64,000 nt of DNA from JBJHDF01 sp050486405 (lineage in GTDB: Bacteria; Pseudomonadota; Gammaproteobacteria; Pseudomonadales; Cellvibrionaceae), in NCBI GenBank assembly GCA_050486405.1, contig JBJHDF010000005.1:98259-162258 (forward strand), written 5' to 3'. The notes under the pieces were generated by a model that searched no databases, was not told the DNA's origin, and saw only the letters and a list, made by a program, of their open reading frames with translations. Below are positions 8,855 to 17,101 of this stretch, piece by piece. The translations under genes were made by a program, and so were the position numbers. Numbering within the stretch: position 1 is the stretch's first letter; every line of letters begins with the position of its first letter.

Positions 8855-9817
8855 ATGCACACCCTAACCTGGCTGATTCCCCTGATTGCCATACTGGTCG
8901 GTTTTGTCGGACTGCTCTGGAGCGCCGATCGCTTTGTCGGCGGCAGCGCGGCTCTGGCCCGGGGGTTGGGCGTGTCGCCACTCATTATCGGCCTGACCAT
9001 TGTGTCCTTTGGCACCTCGGCGCCGGAGATACTGGTGTCCATCAGCGCTTCGCTCAAGGGCGCCGGAGAGCTGGCGGTGGGCAACGCGCTCGGCTCCAAC
9101 CTGGCCAACATCGGCCTGGTACTGGGCATCACCGCCCTGATCGCTCCGCTGCCGGTGCAGCCCCACCTGCTACGGCGGGAAATTCCACTGCTGCTGGGCA
9201 TTACCGCCCTCGCGGGGCTGTTTCTGGTCGACGCCCGGCTGGGGTACCGGGAAGGCGCCGCTTTACTGCTGTTACTGCCCCCGTCCCTGTGGTTGCTGAT
9301 GCGCCGCCGGAACGATGAGCCCCAGGCGCTGAGCGCCGAGGTGCCGGCGGCGCCGTATCGCCTGACCGGGCCGATTTTCTGGTTCCTGTTAGGTCTGGCA
9401 GTGCTGATTGGCTGTTCCGAGTTGCTGGTGTGGGGCGCCCGGGAACTGGCGTTGCAACTGGGTGTCAGCCCCCTGGTGGTGGGCCTGACCGTAATCGCGG
9501 TGGGCACCAGCCTGCCGGAACTGGCCGCCTCTGTAGTCAGCGCCCTGAAAGGACATCACGACATCGCCCTGGGCAACATCATCGGTTCCAACATCTTCAA
9601 TCTGCTGGCGGTGATGGCCATTCCGGCCCTGCTGGACGGGCCGACCATGGCAGCGGCTGTCTTCTGGCGGGACTACACCGCCATGGCACTGCTCACCCTG
9701 ATGCTGGCGGCCGCCGCTCTGCTGGCGCTGTGGGGGCTGCGGCTCGGGCGGACGGTGGGAGTGCTGTTGCTGGCCGGCTATGCGGCCTATCTGGCCGCGC
9801 TGGCCCTGGCGCATTGA
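8855..9817 (+). CDS. yrbG: Calcium/sodium antiporter (CaCA family, YrbG-like)
   Basis: 320 aa from ATG at 8855; a GTG at 8840 is also possible. About ten membrane segments form two inverted halves, each with an alpha repeat: GTSAPEILVSISASLKG with GNALGSNLANIGLVLG, and GTSLPELAASVVSALKG with GNIIGSNIFNLLAV. The acidic Glu in each GTSxPE and the Asn in GSN bind the transported ions. It exports Ca2+ across the inner membrane in exchange for Na+ or H+. YrbG lies upstream of kdsD in E. coli as well, so the position is conserved. Confidence 0.93.
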   Translation: MHTLTWLIPLIAILVGFVGLLWSADRFVGGSAALARGLGVSPLIIGLTIVSFGTSAPEILVSISASLKGAGELAVGNALGSNLANIGLVLGITALIAPLPVQPHLLRREIPLLLGITALAGLFLVDARLGYREGAALLLLLPPSLWLLMRRRNDEPQALSAEVPAAPYRLTGPIFWFLLGLAVLIGCSELLVWGARELALQLGVSPLVVGLTVIAVGTSLPELAASVVSALKGHHDIALGNIIGSNIFNLLAVMAIPALLDGPTMAAAVFWRDYTAMALLTLMLAAAALLALWGLRLGRTVGVLLLAGYAAYLAALALAH

Positions 9818-9847
9818 TCCGGATAGGGAACCTCTGCCTAATGTGGG

Positions 9848-9853
9848 TATAAT
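9848..9853 (+). promoter_or_regulatory. Possible -10 element for kdsD
   Basis: A perfect TATAAT lies 30 bases before the kdsD ATG in the 65-base gap after the antiporter. No good -35 is seen 16-18 bases upstream (AGGGAA), so activity may need an activator. An initiation here would give a leader of about 23 bases. Confidence 0.4.
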
Positions 9854-9882
9854 GACGACCATGAAAAGACACTGCCCGACCC

Positions 9883-10854
9883 ATGACCTCATCTGATTTT
9901 GTCAGCTCCGCCCGGCGCACCATTGAGTTGGAAGCCGAGGCTGTCAGCGCCCTGGTACAACGGGTGGATGGCGCCTTCACCCTGGCCTGCCAGGCCATTC
10001 TCGAGTGTCGGGGCCGCACCATCGTCACCGGCATGGGTAAATCCGGCCATATCGGCAAAAAAATTGCCGCCACTTTTGCCAGCACCGGCACTCCCGCCTT
10101 TTTTGTTCACCCGGGGGAGGCCAGCCACGGCGATCTGGGCATGATCACCGGCGACGACTTGGTAATTGCTATCTCCTACTCAGGCAACTCCCAGGAACTG
10201 CTCACCCTGCTGCCGCTGTTCAAACGCCAGGGCATTCCGCTGATCGCCATGACTGGCAAGCCCCGCTCACCCCTGGCCCTGGAGTCCAATATAGTGCTGG
10301 ACGTCAGCGTCGCCTGCGAAGCCTGCCCCCTGGCCCTGGCACCCACCTCCAGCACCACGGCGGCCCTGGTGATGGGCGACGCCCTGGCCATCGCCCTACT
10401 GGAAGCCCGGGGGTTTACCGCCGAGGATTTCGCCTTCTCCCACCCGGGGGGCACCCTGGGACGCAAACTGCTGCTGCGGGTGGGCGATATCATGCACAGC
10501 GGCGACGCCGTGCCCCGGGTCAGCCCGGACGTGACCTTGAGCCAAGCGCTGGTGGTAATGACCCAGAAAGGCTTCGGTATCACCACGGTGGTGGACGACA
10601 AGAACCAGCTGCTGGGCGTTTTTACCGACGGTGACCTGCGCCGCACCATCGATCGCGGCGGCAACTTTGCCAGTACGCCGATCGGCGACCTGATGCACGC
10701 CAACCCGAAAACCGTATCGCCACAAACCCTGGCCGCCGAAGCATTGAACATGATGGAAACCGCCCGCATTACCGCACTGATTGTAGTGGATGAAAACAAG
10801 CATCCCCGGGGCGTGCTGCATATGCACGACCTGCTGCGGGCCGGAGTGATGTAG
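9883..10854 (+). CDS. kdsD: D-arabinose 5-phosphate isomerase
   Basis: 323 aa. It interconverts ribulose 5-phosphate and arabinose 5-phosphate, the first step to Kdo for the LPS inner core. The N-terminal SIS domain (about 35-170) has GMGKSGHIGKKIAATFASTG and the ISYSGNSQELL sugar-phosphate loop; SHPGGTLGRKL follows. Two CBS domains fill the C-terminal 120 residues (VGDIMHSGDAVPRV and IGDLMHANPKTVSP). It leads the cluster kdsD-kdsC-lptC-lptA-lptB, whose genes are spaced by a few bases or overlap. Confidence 0.97.
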   Translation: MTSSDFVSSARRTIELEAEAVSALVQRVDGAFTLACQAILECRGRTIVTGMGKSGHIGKKIAATFASTGTPAFFVHPGEASHGDLGMITGDDLVIAISYSGNSQELLTLLPLFKRQGIPLIAMTGKPRSPLALESNIVLDVSVACEACPLALAPTSSTTAALVMGDALAIALLEARGFTAEDFAFSHPGGTLGRKLLLRVGDIMHSGDAVPRVSPDVTLSQALVVMTQKGFGITTVVDDKNQLLGVFTDGDLRRTIDRGGNFASTPIGDLMHANPKTVSPQTLAAEALNMMETARITALIVVDENKHPRGVLHMHDLLRAGVM

Positions 10855-10865
10855 GGCAATTGTTT

Positions 10866-11414
10866 ATGGACCAGACACTACAAAATAAGGTACGACAAAT
10901 CGAGCTGCTGCTGCTGGATGTGGACGGTGTGCTCACCGACGGGCGGCTGCTGTTCGGCCCGGATGGCAGCGAATCCAAAGCGTTCAACACCCTGGACGGA
11001 CACGGCATCAAACTGCTGCAACGCTGCGGTGTGGCGGTGGGTATCATCTCCGGTCGCCGCACCGAGCTGGTGGCCAAGCGCGCCCAGAACCTGGGTATCG
11101 AGCTGCTGATCCAGGGCCGGGAGGACAAGTGGCAGGCGCTGCAGGAGCTGGCGGACAGTGCCGGTAACCGGGTGCCATCGCCGCAGGCCATCGCCTTTAT
11201 GGGCGACGACTGGCCGGACCTGGAAATCATGACCCGCGTGGGGCTGGCGCTGGCGCCGGCCAGTGCCCACCCCGAGGTACTGCGGCGAGCTCACTGGTGC
11301 AGCAGGCTTGCCGGCGGGATGGGCGCGGTACGCGAGGCCTGTGACATGATCCTCAGTGCCCGGGGAGACTACGGCCGGCTGCTGTCTGAGGCCATCGGCG
11401 CGGACGAGGATTAG
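10866..11414 (+). CDS. kdsC: 3-deoxy-D-manno-octulosonate 8-phosphate phosphatase
   Basis: 182 aa. This HAD-superfamily phosphatase without a cap domain releases Kdo from Kdo 8-phosphate and acts as a tetramer. Motif I is LLLDVDGVLTDG with the nucleophile Asp and the general acid Asp two residues later; motif II is IISGRR; motif IV is FMGDDWPDLEIM. A TTG at 10860 is in frame, but the ATG at 10866, spaced properly from TAGGGCA, is preferred. It begins 11 bases after kdsD. Confidence 0.96.
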   Translation: MDQTLQNKVRQIELLLLDVDGVLTDGRLLFGPDGSESKAFNTLDGHGIKLLQRCGVAVGIISGRRTELVAKRAQNLGIELLIQGREDKWQALQELADSAGNRVPSPQAIAFMGDDWPDLEIMTRVGLALAPASAHPEVLRRAHWCSRLAGGMGAVREACDMILSARGDYGRLLSEAIGADED

Positions 11415-11418
11415 TAGC

Positions 11419-12057
11419 GTGAGCGATCCCCAAGCTCCCACCAGCCCCCCCGTCACCGAGGTATCCCGTACCGGGAGCAGCAAAAGCCGCTTTCGTCGCC
11501 AACAGAATGCGCTGCTGGCAGCGATTCTTGCGGTGTTGGTTCTGGCGCTGCTGTTCATCGACTTCGACCCCCCGGCGACCGACCCGCCGGAGGCGATCGA
11601 CCGCTACCCCGACGCCTATCTTTTCGACATGGAAAGCCGGGAATTCAATCAAGAGGGCCGCACCCACTACACGGTACGCGCCTTCAGTGCCCTCTACTAT
11701 TCCGGCGAACCGCGGCCCGACGGCCACGCGGTCTTCAGTCGGCCTCGCCTGACCTTTTACGGCGAGGGGCGTCCACCCTGGCAACTGCGGGCCGACACCG
11801 GCCGGGGTGACCCTGGCGGTGAGCGGCTTTCGCTGAGCAGCAACGTGCGCCTGTGGCAGGCCGAGGGGGACACCGACATTGCCGAACTGCTGACCGAAGA
11901 GCTGCACATTAACCTGCGAGCAAGATACGCCGAAACCGGGAAAACTGTTACCATGCGCTCAGAGCAAAGTCTGACCACCGCCGTGGGGCTCCGCGCCTTC
12001 CTTGATACTGAGGTGGTGGAACTTCTATCCGAGGTAGAGAGCATCTATGAGCCCTGA
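11419..12057 (+). CDS. lptC: LPS export ABC transporter periplasmic protein LptC
   Basis: 212 aa using the GTG at 11419, four bases after the kdsC stop with GAGGA nine bases upstream. An N-terminal membrane anchor, NALLAAILAVLVLALLFI (about residues 32-49), is followed by the periplasmic LptC domain with DAYLFDMESREFNQEG and a beta-jellyroll region. It takes LPS from the LptBFG complex and passes it to LptA along the trans-envelope bridge. The sequence is poorly conserved, as usual for LptC, and the call leans partly on position between kdsC and lptA. Its end overlaps lptA by 11 bases. Confidence 0.9.
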   Translation: MSDPQAPTSPPVTEVSRTGSSKSRFRRQQNALLAAILAVLVLALLFIDFDPPATDPPEAIDRYPDAYLFDMESREFNQEGRTHYTVRAFSALYYSGEPRPDGHAVFSRPRLTFYGEGRPPWQLRADTGRGDPGGERLSLSSNVRLWQAEGDTDIAELLTEELHINLRARYAETGKTVTMRSEQSLTTAVGLRAFLDTEVVELLSEVESIYEP

Positions 12058-12559
12058 CAGTCACCCCCCCCGGCTGTGGCCCTGGGCTGCGGCGCTGCTG
12101 CTGGCCGCGCCCCTGGCACTGGCGCTGCCGCTGGATCGGGATCAACCCACCCGCATCGTCTCGGACCGCTTCCAGGCAGACCAGCGCCAGGGCGTGGCAA
12201 TTTACGAGGGCAAGGTGGAGCTGGTTCAGGGTTCGCTGAAAATTGAAGCCGATCGCCTCACCCTCTACCGCGACGAAAACAACCGGGTGCGGGAGGTTCT
12301 GGCCGAGGGTACTCCCGCGCGCTACCGGCAAAAACCCGGCCCCGATCAGCCGGAGATCACCGCCGAAGCCCATAGCATTCGTTACACCCTGGAGAGTGAG
12401 CTGATCCAATTGAACACCAGGGCCTTTCTGAGTCAGGACGGCGCCACCATGAGCGGCGACCAGATCAGCTATTTCATCGGCCAGGACCGCGTGGTCGCCG
12501 ATGCCGAAGCCGACTCGCGCATCGAAATGGTCATTCCGCCCCGAAACAGGCAGGATTAG
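12047..12559 (+). CDS. lptA: LPS transport periplasmic protein LptA
   Basis: 170 aa. A signal peptide (LWPWAAALLLAAPLALALP, cut near residue 27) precedes one OstA/LptA jellyroll domain, seen in RIVSDRFQADQRQGVAIYEG, KIEADRLTLYRDENN and the later AEAHSIRYTLE. LptA polymerises into the periplasmic filament that links LptC in the inner membrane to LptD in the outer membrane. The start lies inside the end of lptC, and lptB follows after 8 bases. Confidence 0.95.
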   Translation: MSPDSHPPRLWPWAAALLLAAPLALALPLDRDQPTRIVSDRFQADQRQGVAIYEGKVELVQGSLKIEADRLTLYRDENNRVREVLAEGTPARYRQKPGPDQPEITAEAHSIRYTLESELIQLNTRAFLSQDGATMSGDQISYFIGQDRVVADAEADSRIEMVIPPRNRQD

Positions 12560-12567
12560 TCGTTTTC

Positions 12568-13293
12568 ATGTCCCATCTGCAAGCCCTTCATCTGGCCAAA
12601 AGCTATCGTACCCGACAGGTGGTCTCCGACGTCTCTCTCTCCGTGAGCAGCGGGCAGATCGTCGGCCTGCTGGGTCCCAACGGTGCCGGCAAAACCACCT
12701 GTTTTTACATGATCGCGGGGCTGATTCGCGCCGATCGCGGCCAGGTTCTGATCGACGACCGGGACATCACCCATCTGCCCATTCACGGTCGCGCCAGAGC
12801 CGGCATCGGCTACCTGCCCCAGGAAGCCTCGGTGTTCCGCAAACTGTCGGTGGCCAACAACATCATGGCCATACTGGAGACCCGCAGGGACCTGAACCGC
12901 AAACAGCGGCTGGCGCGACGCGACGCACTACTGCGCGAGTTTCACATTACCCACATCGCTGACAACCTGGGCATGTCCCTGTCCGGAGGCGAACGCCGCC
13001 GGGTGGAGATAGCCCGGGCGCTGGCCACGGAACCCAAGTTCATCCTGCTGGATGAACCCTTCGCCGGCGTCGACCCCATCTCGGTCACCGACATCAAACA
13101 AATCGTGCGGCACCTGAAGGACCGGGGCATAGGTGTGCTGATCACCGACCACAACGTGCGCGAGACCCTGGATATCTGCGAAACCGCCTACATTGTCAGC
13201 GAAGGCCGGATCATCGCCCAGGGCAATGCCGGTGAACTGCTGGCCAACCAGCAGGTACGCAGGGTCTATCTGGGGGAACAATTTCACCTGTAG
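12568..13293 (+). CDS. lptB: LPS export ABC transporter ATP-binding protein LptB
   Basis: 241 aa. This is the cytoplasmic ATPase that powers LPS extraction by the LptFG membrane subunits. Walker A is GPNGAGKTT, the Q-loop region reads YLPQEASVFRKLSV, the signature is LSGGERRR, and Walker B is ILLDEPFAGVDP with the switch His in ITDHNVRETL. The Q-loop/YLPQE segment and the C-terminus YLGEQFHL are typical of LptB. It is the last gene of the LPS unit; rpoN follows after 176 bases with its own signals. Confidence 0.97.
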   Translation: MSHLQALHLAKSYRTRQVVSDVSLSVSSGQIVGLLGPNGAGKTTCFYMIAGLIRADRGQVLIDDRDITHLPIHGRARAGIGYLPQEASVFRKLSVANNIMAILETRRDLNRKQRLARRDALLREFHITHIADNLGMSLSGGERRRVEIARALATEPKFILLDEPFAGVDPISVTDIKQIVRHLKDRGIGVLITDHNVRETLDICETAYIVSEGRIIAQGNAGELLANQQVRRVYLGEQFHL

Positions 13294-13336
13294 CGGAACC
13301 AGATCGCAGTATAGTCGCCGCTCAGCGCACAGTTTA

Positions 13337-13366
13337 TTGTTAAAAACCCTTGACAATTACGATAAT
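13337..13366 (+). promoter_or_regulatory. Sigma-70 promoter candidate for rpoN
   Basis: TTGTTA (13337) and GATAAT (13361) are 18 bases apart, four and five matches to consensus. Start near 13373 would give a leader of about 97 bases. A perfect TTGACA at 13350 overlaps it but has no -10 at normal spacing. Confidence 0.5.
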
Positions 13367-13375
13367 TTGAATCCT

Positions 13376-13391
13376 GGGCATAAAGATTGCT
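13376..13391 (+). promoter_or_regulatory. Sigma-54-like -24/-12 element upstream of rpoN
   Basis: GGGCATAAAGATTGCT contains GGCA and TTGCT with the GG and GC exactly 10 bases apart, the hallmark of the sigma-54 consensus (TGGCAC-N5-TTGCW). It lies just past the predicted sigma-70 start, where bound sigma-54 polymerase could block rpoN transcription and give negative autoregulation, as described for Pseudomonas rpoN. Its TTGC begins the first of two TTGCTTGAGA direct repeats (13387-13396 and 13400-13409). Confidence 0.5.
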
Positions 13392-13469
13392 TGAGATTAT
13401 TGCTTGAGAAACAAAGCCTGACTACACTCTACCTATTTCCAGGACTTACAGAGTTCAGTCGTACCGGCA

Positions 13470-14942
13470 ATGAAGCAATCCCTACAGCTCAAGCTCGGCC
13501 AACAGCTCACCATGACGCCACAGTTGCAGCAGGCGATCCGTCTGCTGCAACTGTCCACGCTCGATCTGCAGCAGGAAATCCAGGAGGCTCTGGACTCCAA
13601 CCCCATGCTGGAGACCGAGGAGAGCAGCGATGGCGACGGCGCCGATCAGAGCGAACGGGACAGCGCGCCCCAGGAGGTTCCCAGCGCCAATGGCCAGGAC
13701 AGCGACTGGCCCGAAGCCATTCCCACCGAGCTACCCGTGGATACCAGCTGGGACGACGTTTACCAGAGCAGTTCCGCCCCCAGCTCCACCCCGACCCAGG
13801 ATTTCGAGGACAGCGACTACGACAGCCGCCGGGGCACCACCGAATCCCTGCACGATCATCTGCTGTGGCAATTGAACCTCACACCCATGTCCGACCGGGA
13901 CCGGGTCATAGCGCTGTCAATCATCGATGCCATAGAGCCCAGCGGCATCCTGTCCGTGCCCCTGAGCGATATCTTCGAGGGCCTGCAACAGAACTGGGAA
14001 GATGGCGAGGAGCCGCTGGAATTGGACGAAGTCCAAGCGGTGCAACACCGCATACAACAATTCGATCCCTGCGGTGTGGGCAGTCAGGATCTGGCCGAGT
14101 GCCTGCTGGTGCAACTGCAGCAACTGAGTCCGGACACCCTCTGGCTGGACGCCGCCAAACTGATCGTCAGCCAGTACCTGCCCGTGCTGGGCAGCCGCGA
14201 CTACCGGCAATTGATGCGCCGCACCAAGCTCAAGGAGGCGGAACTGGCCGAGGTCATACGCCTGATCCAGAGCCTCAATCCCCGCCCTGGAGACATCATT
14301 GCCGACGGTGACACTGAATATGTGATACCAGACGTATTCGTGGAAAAGCGCGAGGGGCGCTGGGTAGTGGAACTCAACCCCGACATAGCCCCGAAACTGC
14401 GCATCAACAGCAACTATGCCTCCCTGGTCAAACGTGCCGACTCCAGCAGTGACAACACCTACCTCAAGGACAACCTGCAGGAAGCCCGCTGGTTTCTGAA
14501 GAGCCTGCAAAGCCGCAACGAAACCCTGCTCAAGGTGGCCAGCTGCATTGTCGAAAAGCAGCGGGGTTTTCTCGAGTACGGGCCCGAGGCCATGAAACCC
14601 CTGGTACTGCACGATATTGCCGAACTCGTGGAAATGCACGAATCCACCATTTCCCGGGTGACCACCCAGAAGTACATGCACACCCCCCAGGGCATCTTCG
14701 AGCTGAAGTACTTCTTTTCCAGCCACGTCAGCACCGACTCCGGCGGTGAGTGCTCCTCCACCGCCATCCGCGCCATCATCAAGAAGCTGGTGGCTGCCGA
14801 ATCCCCAAAGAAACCCCTGAGCGACAGCAAGATCACCAGCCTGCTGGCCGATCAGGGCATACAGGTAGCGCGGCGCACCATCGCCAAGTACCGCGAATCC
14901 CTGGGCATACCCCCCTCCAACGAACGCAAAAGCCTGACATGA
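13470..14942 (+). CDS. rpoN: RNA polymerase sigma-54 factor
   Basis: 490 aa. Region I, rich in Gln and Leu (QLKLGQQLTMTPQLQQAIRL), interacts with activators; an acidic region II follows (about 50-110); the core-binding domain occupies the middle; the RpoN box ARRTIAKYRESLGI close to the C-terminus reads the -24 element. It directs transcription of nitrogen, motility and other genes only with ATP-dependent activators. Downstream are hpf, ptsN, rapZ and npr in the standard proteobacterial order. Confidence 0.98.
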   Translation: MKQSLQLKLGQQLTMTPQLQQAIRLLQLSTLDLQQEIQEALDSNPMLETEESSDGDGADQSERDSAPQEVPSANGQDSDWPEAIPTELPVDTSWDDVYQSSSAPSSTPTQDFEDSDYDSRRGTTESLHDHLLWQLNLTPMSDRDRVIALSIIDAIEPSGILSVPLSDIFEGLQQNWEDGEEPLELDEVQAVQHRIQQFDPCGVGSQDLAECLLVQLQQLSPDTLWLDAAKLIVSQYLPVLGSRDYRQLMRRTKLKEAELAEVIRLIQSLNPRPGDIIADGDTEYVIPDVFVEKREGRWVVELNPDIAPKLRINSNYASLVKRADSSSDNTYLKDNLQEARWFLKSLQSRNETLLKVASCIVEKQRGFLEYGPEAMKPLVLHDIAELVEMHESTISRVTTQKYMHTPQGIFELKYFFSSHVSTDSGGECSSTAIRAIIKKLVAAESPKKPLSDSKITSLLADQGIQVARRTIAKYRESLGIPPSNERKSLT

Positions 14943-14994
14943 CAGCGCGCCTGCGGCACTGTTATGCTTGGCTAGTGGCCGCGGATCCAGCTCC

Positions 14995-15023
14995 GGCGGA
15001 CCGGGCAGGGTTTGCCGTCCGCC
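14995..15023 (+). other. Stem-loop in the rpoN-hpf gap
   Basis: GGCGGAC and GTCCGCC pair perfectly around a 15-base loop. No T-run follows, so it could attenuate or mark processing rather than terminate; it lies about 50 bases before the hpf start. Confidence 0.4.
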
Positions 15024-15074
15024 CGCTATCCGCGCGCAACGAGATCCAACCGATACACCTACGAGGAGATCACC

Positions 15075-15365
15075 ATGCAAATCAACATTAGCGGCCACCA
15101 CCTGGACGTCACCGACGCGCTAAGGGACTATGTCCACACCAAACTGGAAAAACTGAGCAATCATCACGACCGCATTACCACCACCAACGTGATCCTCTCT
15201 GTGGACAAACTGGTACAGAAAGCGGAAGCTATCGTACACGTCAGCGGCAAGGATCTCTTCGCCGACGCCAGTTCCGAGGACCTATATGCCGCTATCGATA
15301 TGCTCACTGATAAACTCGACCGCCAACTGATCAAGCATAAGGAAAAAATGCGCAGCCATCGCTGA
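15075..15365 (+). CDS. hpf: Ribosome hibernation promoting factor, short form
   Basis: 96 aa, the short HPF length without the C-terminal dimerising domain of long HPF. MQINISGHHLDVTDALRDYV and the closing Lys/Arg-rich helix are characteristic. It binds the 30S decoding site and promotes 100S ribosome dimers in stationary phase together with Rmf. ATG at 15075 has GAGGAG eight bases upstream. It is cotranscribed with, or read through from, rpoN and is followed by ptsN after 17 bases. Confidence 0.95.
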   Translation: MQINISGHHLDVTDALRDYVHTKLEKLSNHHDRITTTNVILSVDKLVQKAEAIVHVSGKDLFADASSEDLYAAIDMLTDKLDRQLIKHKEKMRSHR

Positions 15366-15382
15366 CACACCGGACCCAAACC

Positions 15383-15847
15383 ATGCCAATCGACACCCTG
15401 ATCACGCCCGCCCGCACTCTCTGTGGTATTGAAGGAGTCAGCAAGAAGCGGGCCTTGGAGATTCTGGCCAACACCATCGCCGGCGACGTGCCGGCGGTGG
15501 ATGCCGACGACCTATTCCGCCGCCTCATCGCCCGCGAGCGCTTGGGCTCCACCGGCATTGGCCACGGCGTTGCCATTCCCCACTGCCGGGTCAGTGACGC
15601 CAGTGAAACCTTGGGCGCCCTGATTACCCTCAAGGATCCGGTCGACTTCGATGCCATTGATCAGGAGCCGGTGGACGTTCTCTTCGCTATGCTGGTACCG
15701 GAAGAAGCCAACGACCAACATCTACAGACCCTGGCTGCCCTCGCCGGCGCACTCAACGATGCCGAATTTCGCCAGCAACTGCGCCATGCCCAAAGCAGCG
15801 AGCAGCTGTACCAGTTGGCAGTGCAAAGACTGGCCAGCGACCCCTGA
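15383..15847 (+). CDS. ptsN: Nitrogen-PTS EIIA component
   Basis: 154 aa. One EIIA-Ntr domain with the phosphorylated His67 in GIGHGVAIPHCR. It accepts phosphate from Npr and, depending on its state, controls potassium transport, stress and nitrogen-related functions rather than sugar uptake. The place between hpf and rapZ is conserved in proteobacteria. Confidence 0.96.
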   Translation: MPIDTLITPARTLCGIEGVSKKRALEILANTIAGDVPAVDADDLFRRLIARERLGSTGIGHGVAIPHCRVSDASETLGALITLKDPVDFDAIDQEPVDVLFAMLVPEEANDQHLQTLAALAGALNDAEFRQQLRHAQSSEQLYQLAVQRLASDP

Positions 15848-15870
15848 CAAACTGTCTAGAGTATCCAGGT

Positions 15871-16743
15871 ATGCGACTGGTCATCATCAGCGGTCTTTCC
15901 GGCTCCGGCAAAAGCACCGCCCTGCGGGTTCTTGAGGACGTGGGGTTCAACTGCATCGACAACCTGCCGGTGAGCCTGCTGCCCGCTCTAGTGGCCCAAA
16001 TCAAGATACACGAGGACCCGGAGAGCCAGCGCTTCGCCATCGGGATCGACGTGCGCAATGCCTGGCGCGACCTGAGCATATTCCCCGATATGCTGCGCAC
16101 ACTGAAGGACGCACACCTGCCCTTCCAGACACTGTTTCTTGACACCCAGGCCCGGGTGCTGATCCAGCGTTTCAGCGAAACCCGACGCAAACACCCCCTG
16201 AGTGATCAACACACCAACCTTGAAGAAGCCATCACAGCCGAACAGCAACTGGTAGAGCCCATCCGCGATGCCGCCGATCAGGTACTGGATACCAGTGACC
16301 TGACCCTGCACGAGTTGCGTGACCTGATCAAGGAGCGGGTAGTGGGCAGCGGCACGTCCACTACAGCGGTGTTGTTTGAATCTTTCGGTTTCAAATATGG
16401 CCTGCCGGTCAACGCCGATCTGGTGTTCGACGCCCGCTGCCTGCCCAACCCCCACTGGAAGCCCAACCTGAGACCACTCACCGGCAGGGACCGGGCCGTG
16501 CAGGACTTCCTCGGTGCGGAACAAAGCGTTGGCAACATGCTGGACGACATTACCCAATTTGTGGAACGCTGGCTACCGCACTACCAGGCCAACAACCGCA
16601 GTTATATCACCATCGGCGTCGGTTGCACCGGCGGCCAACACCGCTCGGTTTTTTTGTGCGAACGGCTGTACCAGTACTTCTCCCAGCGCTACGACAACGT
16701 CCAGGTTCGCCACCGCGAACTCAACCGCAACGAGAAACCCTGA
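15871..16743 (+). CDS. rapZ: RNase adapter protein RapZ
   Basis: 290 aa. The N-terminal P-loop is GLSGSGKST (about 8-16), followed by VGFNCIDNLPVSLLP, and the C-terminal domain contains VGCTGGQHRSVFL. RapZ binds glucosamine 6-phosphate and delivers sRNA to RNase E in enterics; in pseudomonads the role is less defined. It is 23 bases after ptsN and six before npr. Confidence 0.96.
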   Translation: MRLVIISGLSGSGKSTALRVLEDVGFNCIDNLPVSLLPALVAQIKIHEDPESQRFAIGIDVRNAWRDLSIFPDMLRTLKDAHLPFQTLFLDTQARVLIQRFSETRRKHPLSDQHTNLEEAITAEQQLVEPIRDAADQVLDTSDLTLHELRDLIKERVVGSGTSTTAVLFESFGFKYGLPVNADLVFDARCLPNPHWKPNLRPLTGRDRAVQDFLGAEQSVGNMLDDITQFVERWLPHYQANNRSYITIGVGCTGGQHRSVFLCERLYQYFSQRYDNVQVRHRELNRNEKP

Positions 16744-16749
16744 GTCATC

Positions 16750-17019
16750 ATGCCCGTCGCCAAGATCATCATCAGCAACAAGCGCGGACTCCACGCTCGG
16801 GCCGCCGCTCGCTTCGCGGCGCTTGCGAACGAATACTGCTGTCAGGTGCAGGTGCGCAGCACCGGCGATTGGGTAAACGGTAAAAGCGTCATGTCGCTGA
16901 TGCTGCTGGCCGCCTCCATGGGCACCAGCATCGAAATTCGGACCGAGGGAGAAGACGCCGATACGGCCCTAAGGGCAATTTGTAGTCTGATCGAAGACAA
17001 GTTCGAGGAAGGGGAATAG
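16750..17019 (+). CDS. npr: Nitrogen-PTS phosphocarrier protein NPr (HPr-like)
   Basis: 89 aa. HPr fold with the phosphorylation site His15 in NKRGLHARAAARF and the regulatory-serine region NGKSVMSLMLLAAS. It passes phosphate from EI-Ntr (PtsP, not in the window) to PtsN. It closes the rpoN-hpf-ptsN-rapZ-npr cluster. Confidence 0.96.
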   Translation: MPVAKIIISNKRGLHARAAARFAALANEYCCQVQVRSTGDWVNGKSVMSLMLLAASMGTSIEIRTEGEDADTALRAICSLIEDKFEEGE

Positions 17020-17101
17020 CAAGCCCTGTGGCACAGACATCAGCACAATCATAGGAAAATGCCGTAAAATGACGGCCGTTTCACACGCTCAGGGGGCAGA
17101 T

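Noticed and set aside
13350..13355. Perfect TTGACA as a -35 of rpoN
   Set aside because: No -10 lies 16-18 bases downstream; the TTGTTA/GATAAT pair fits better.
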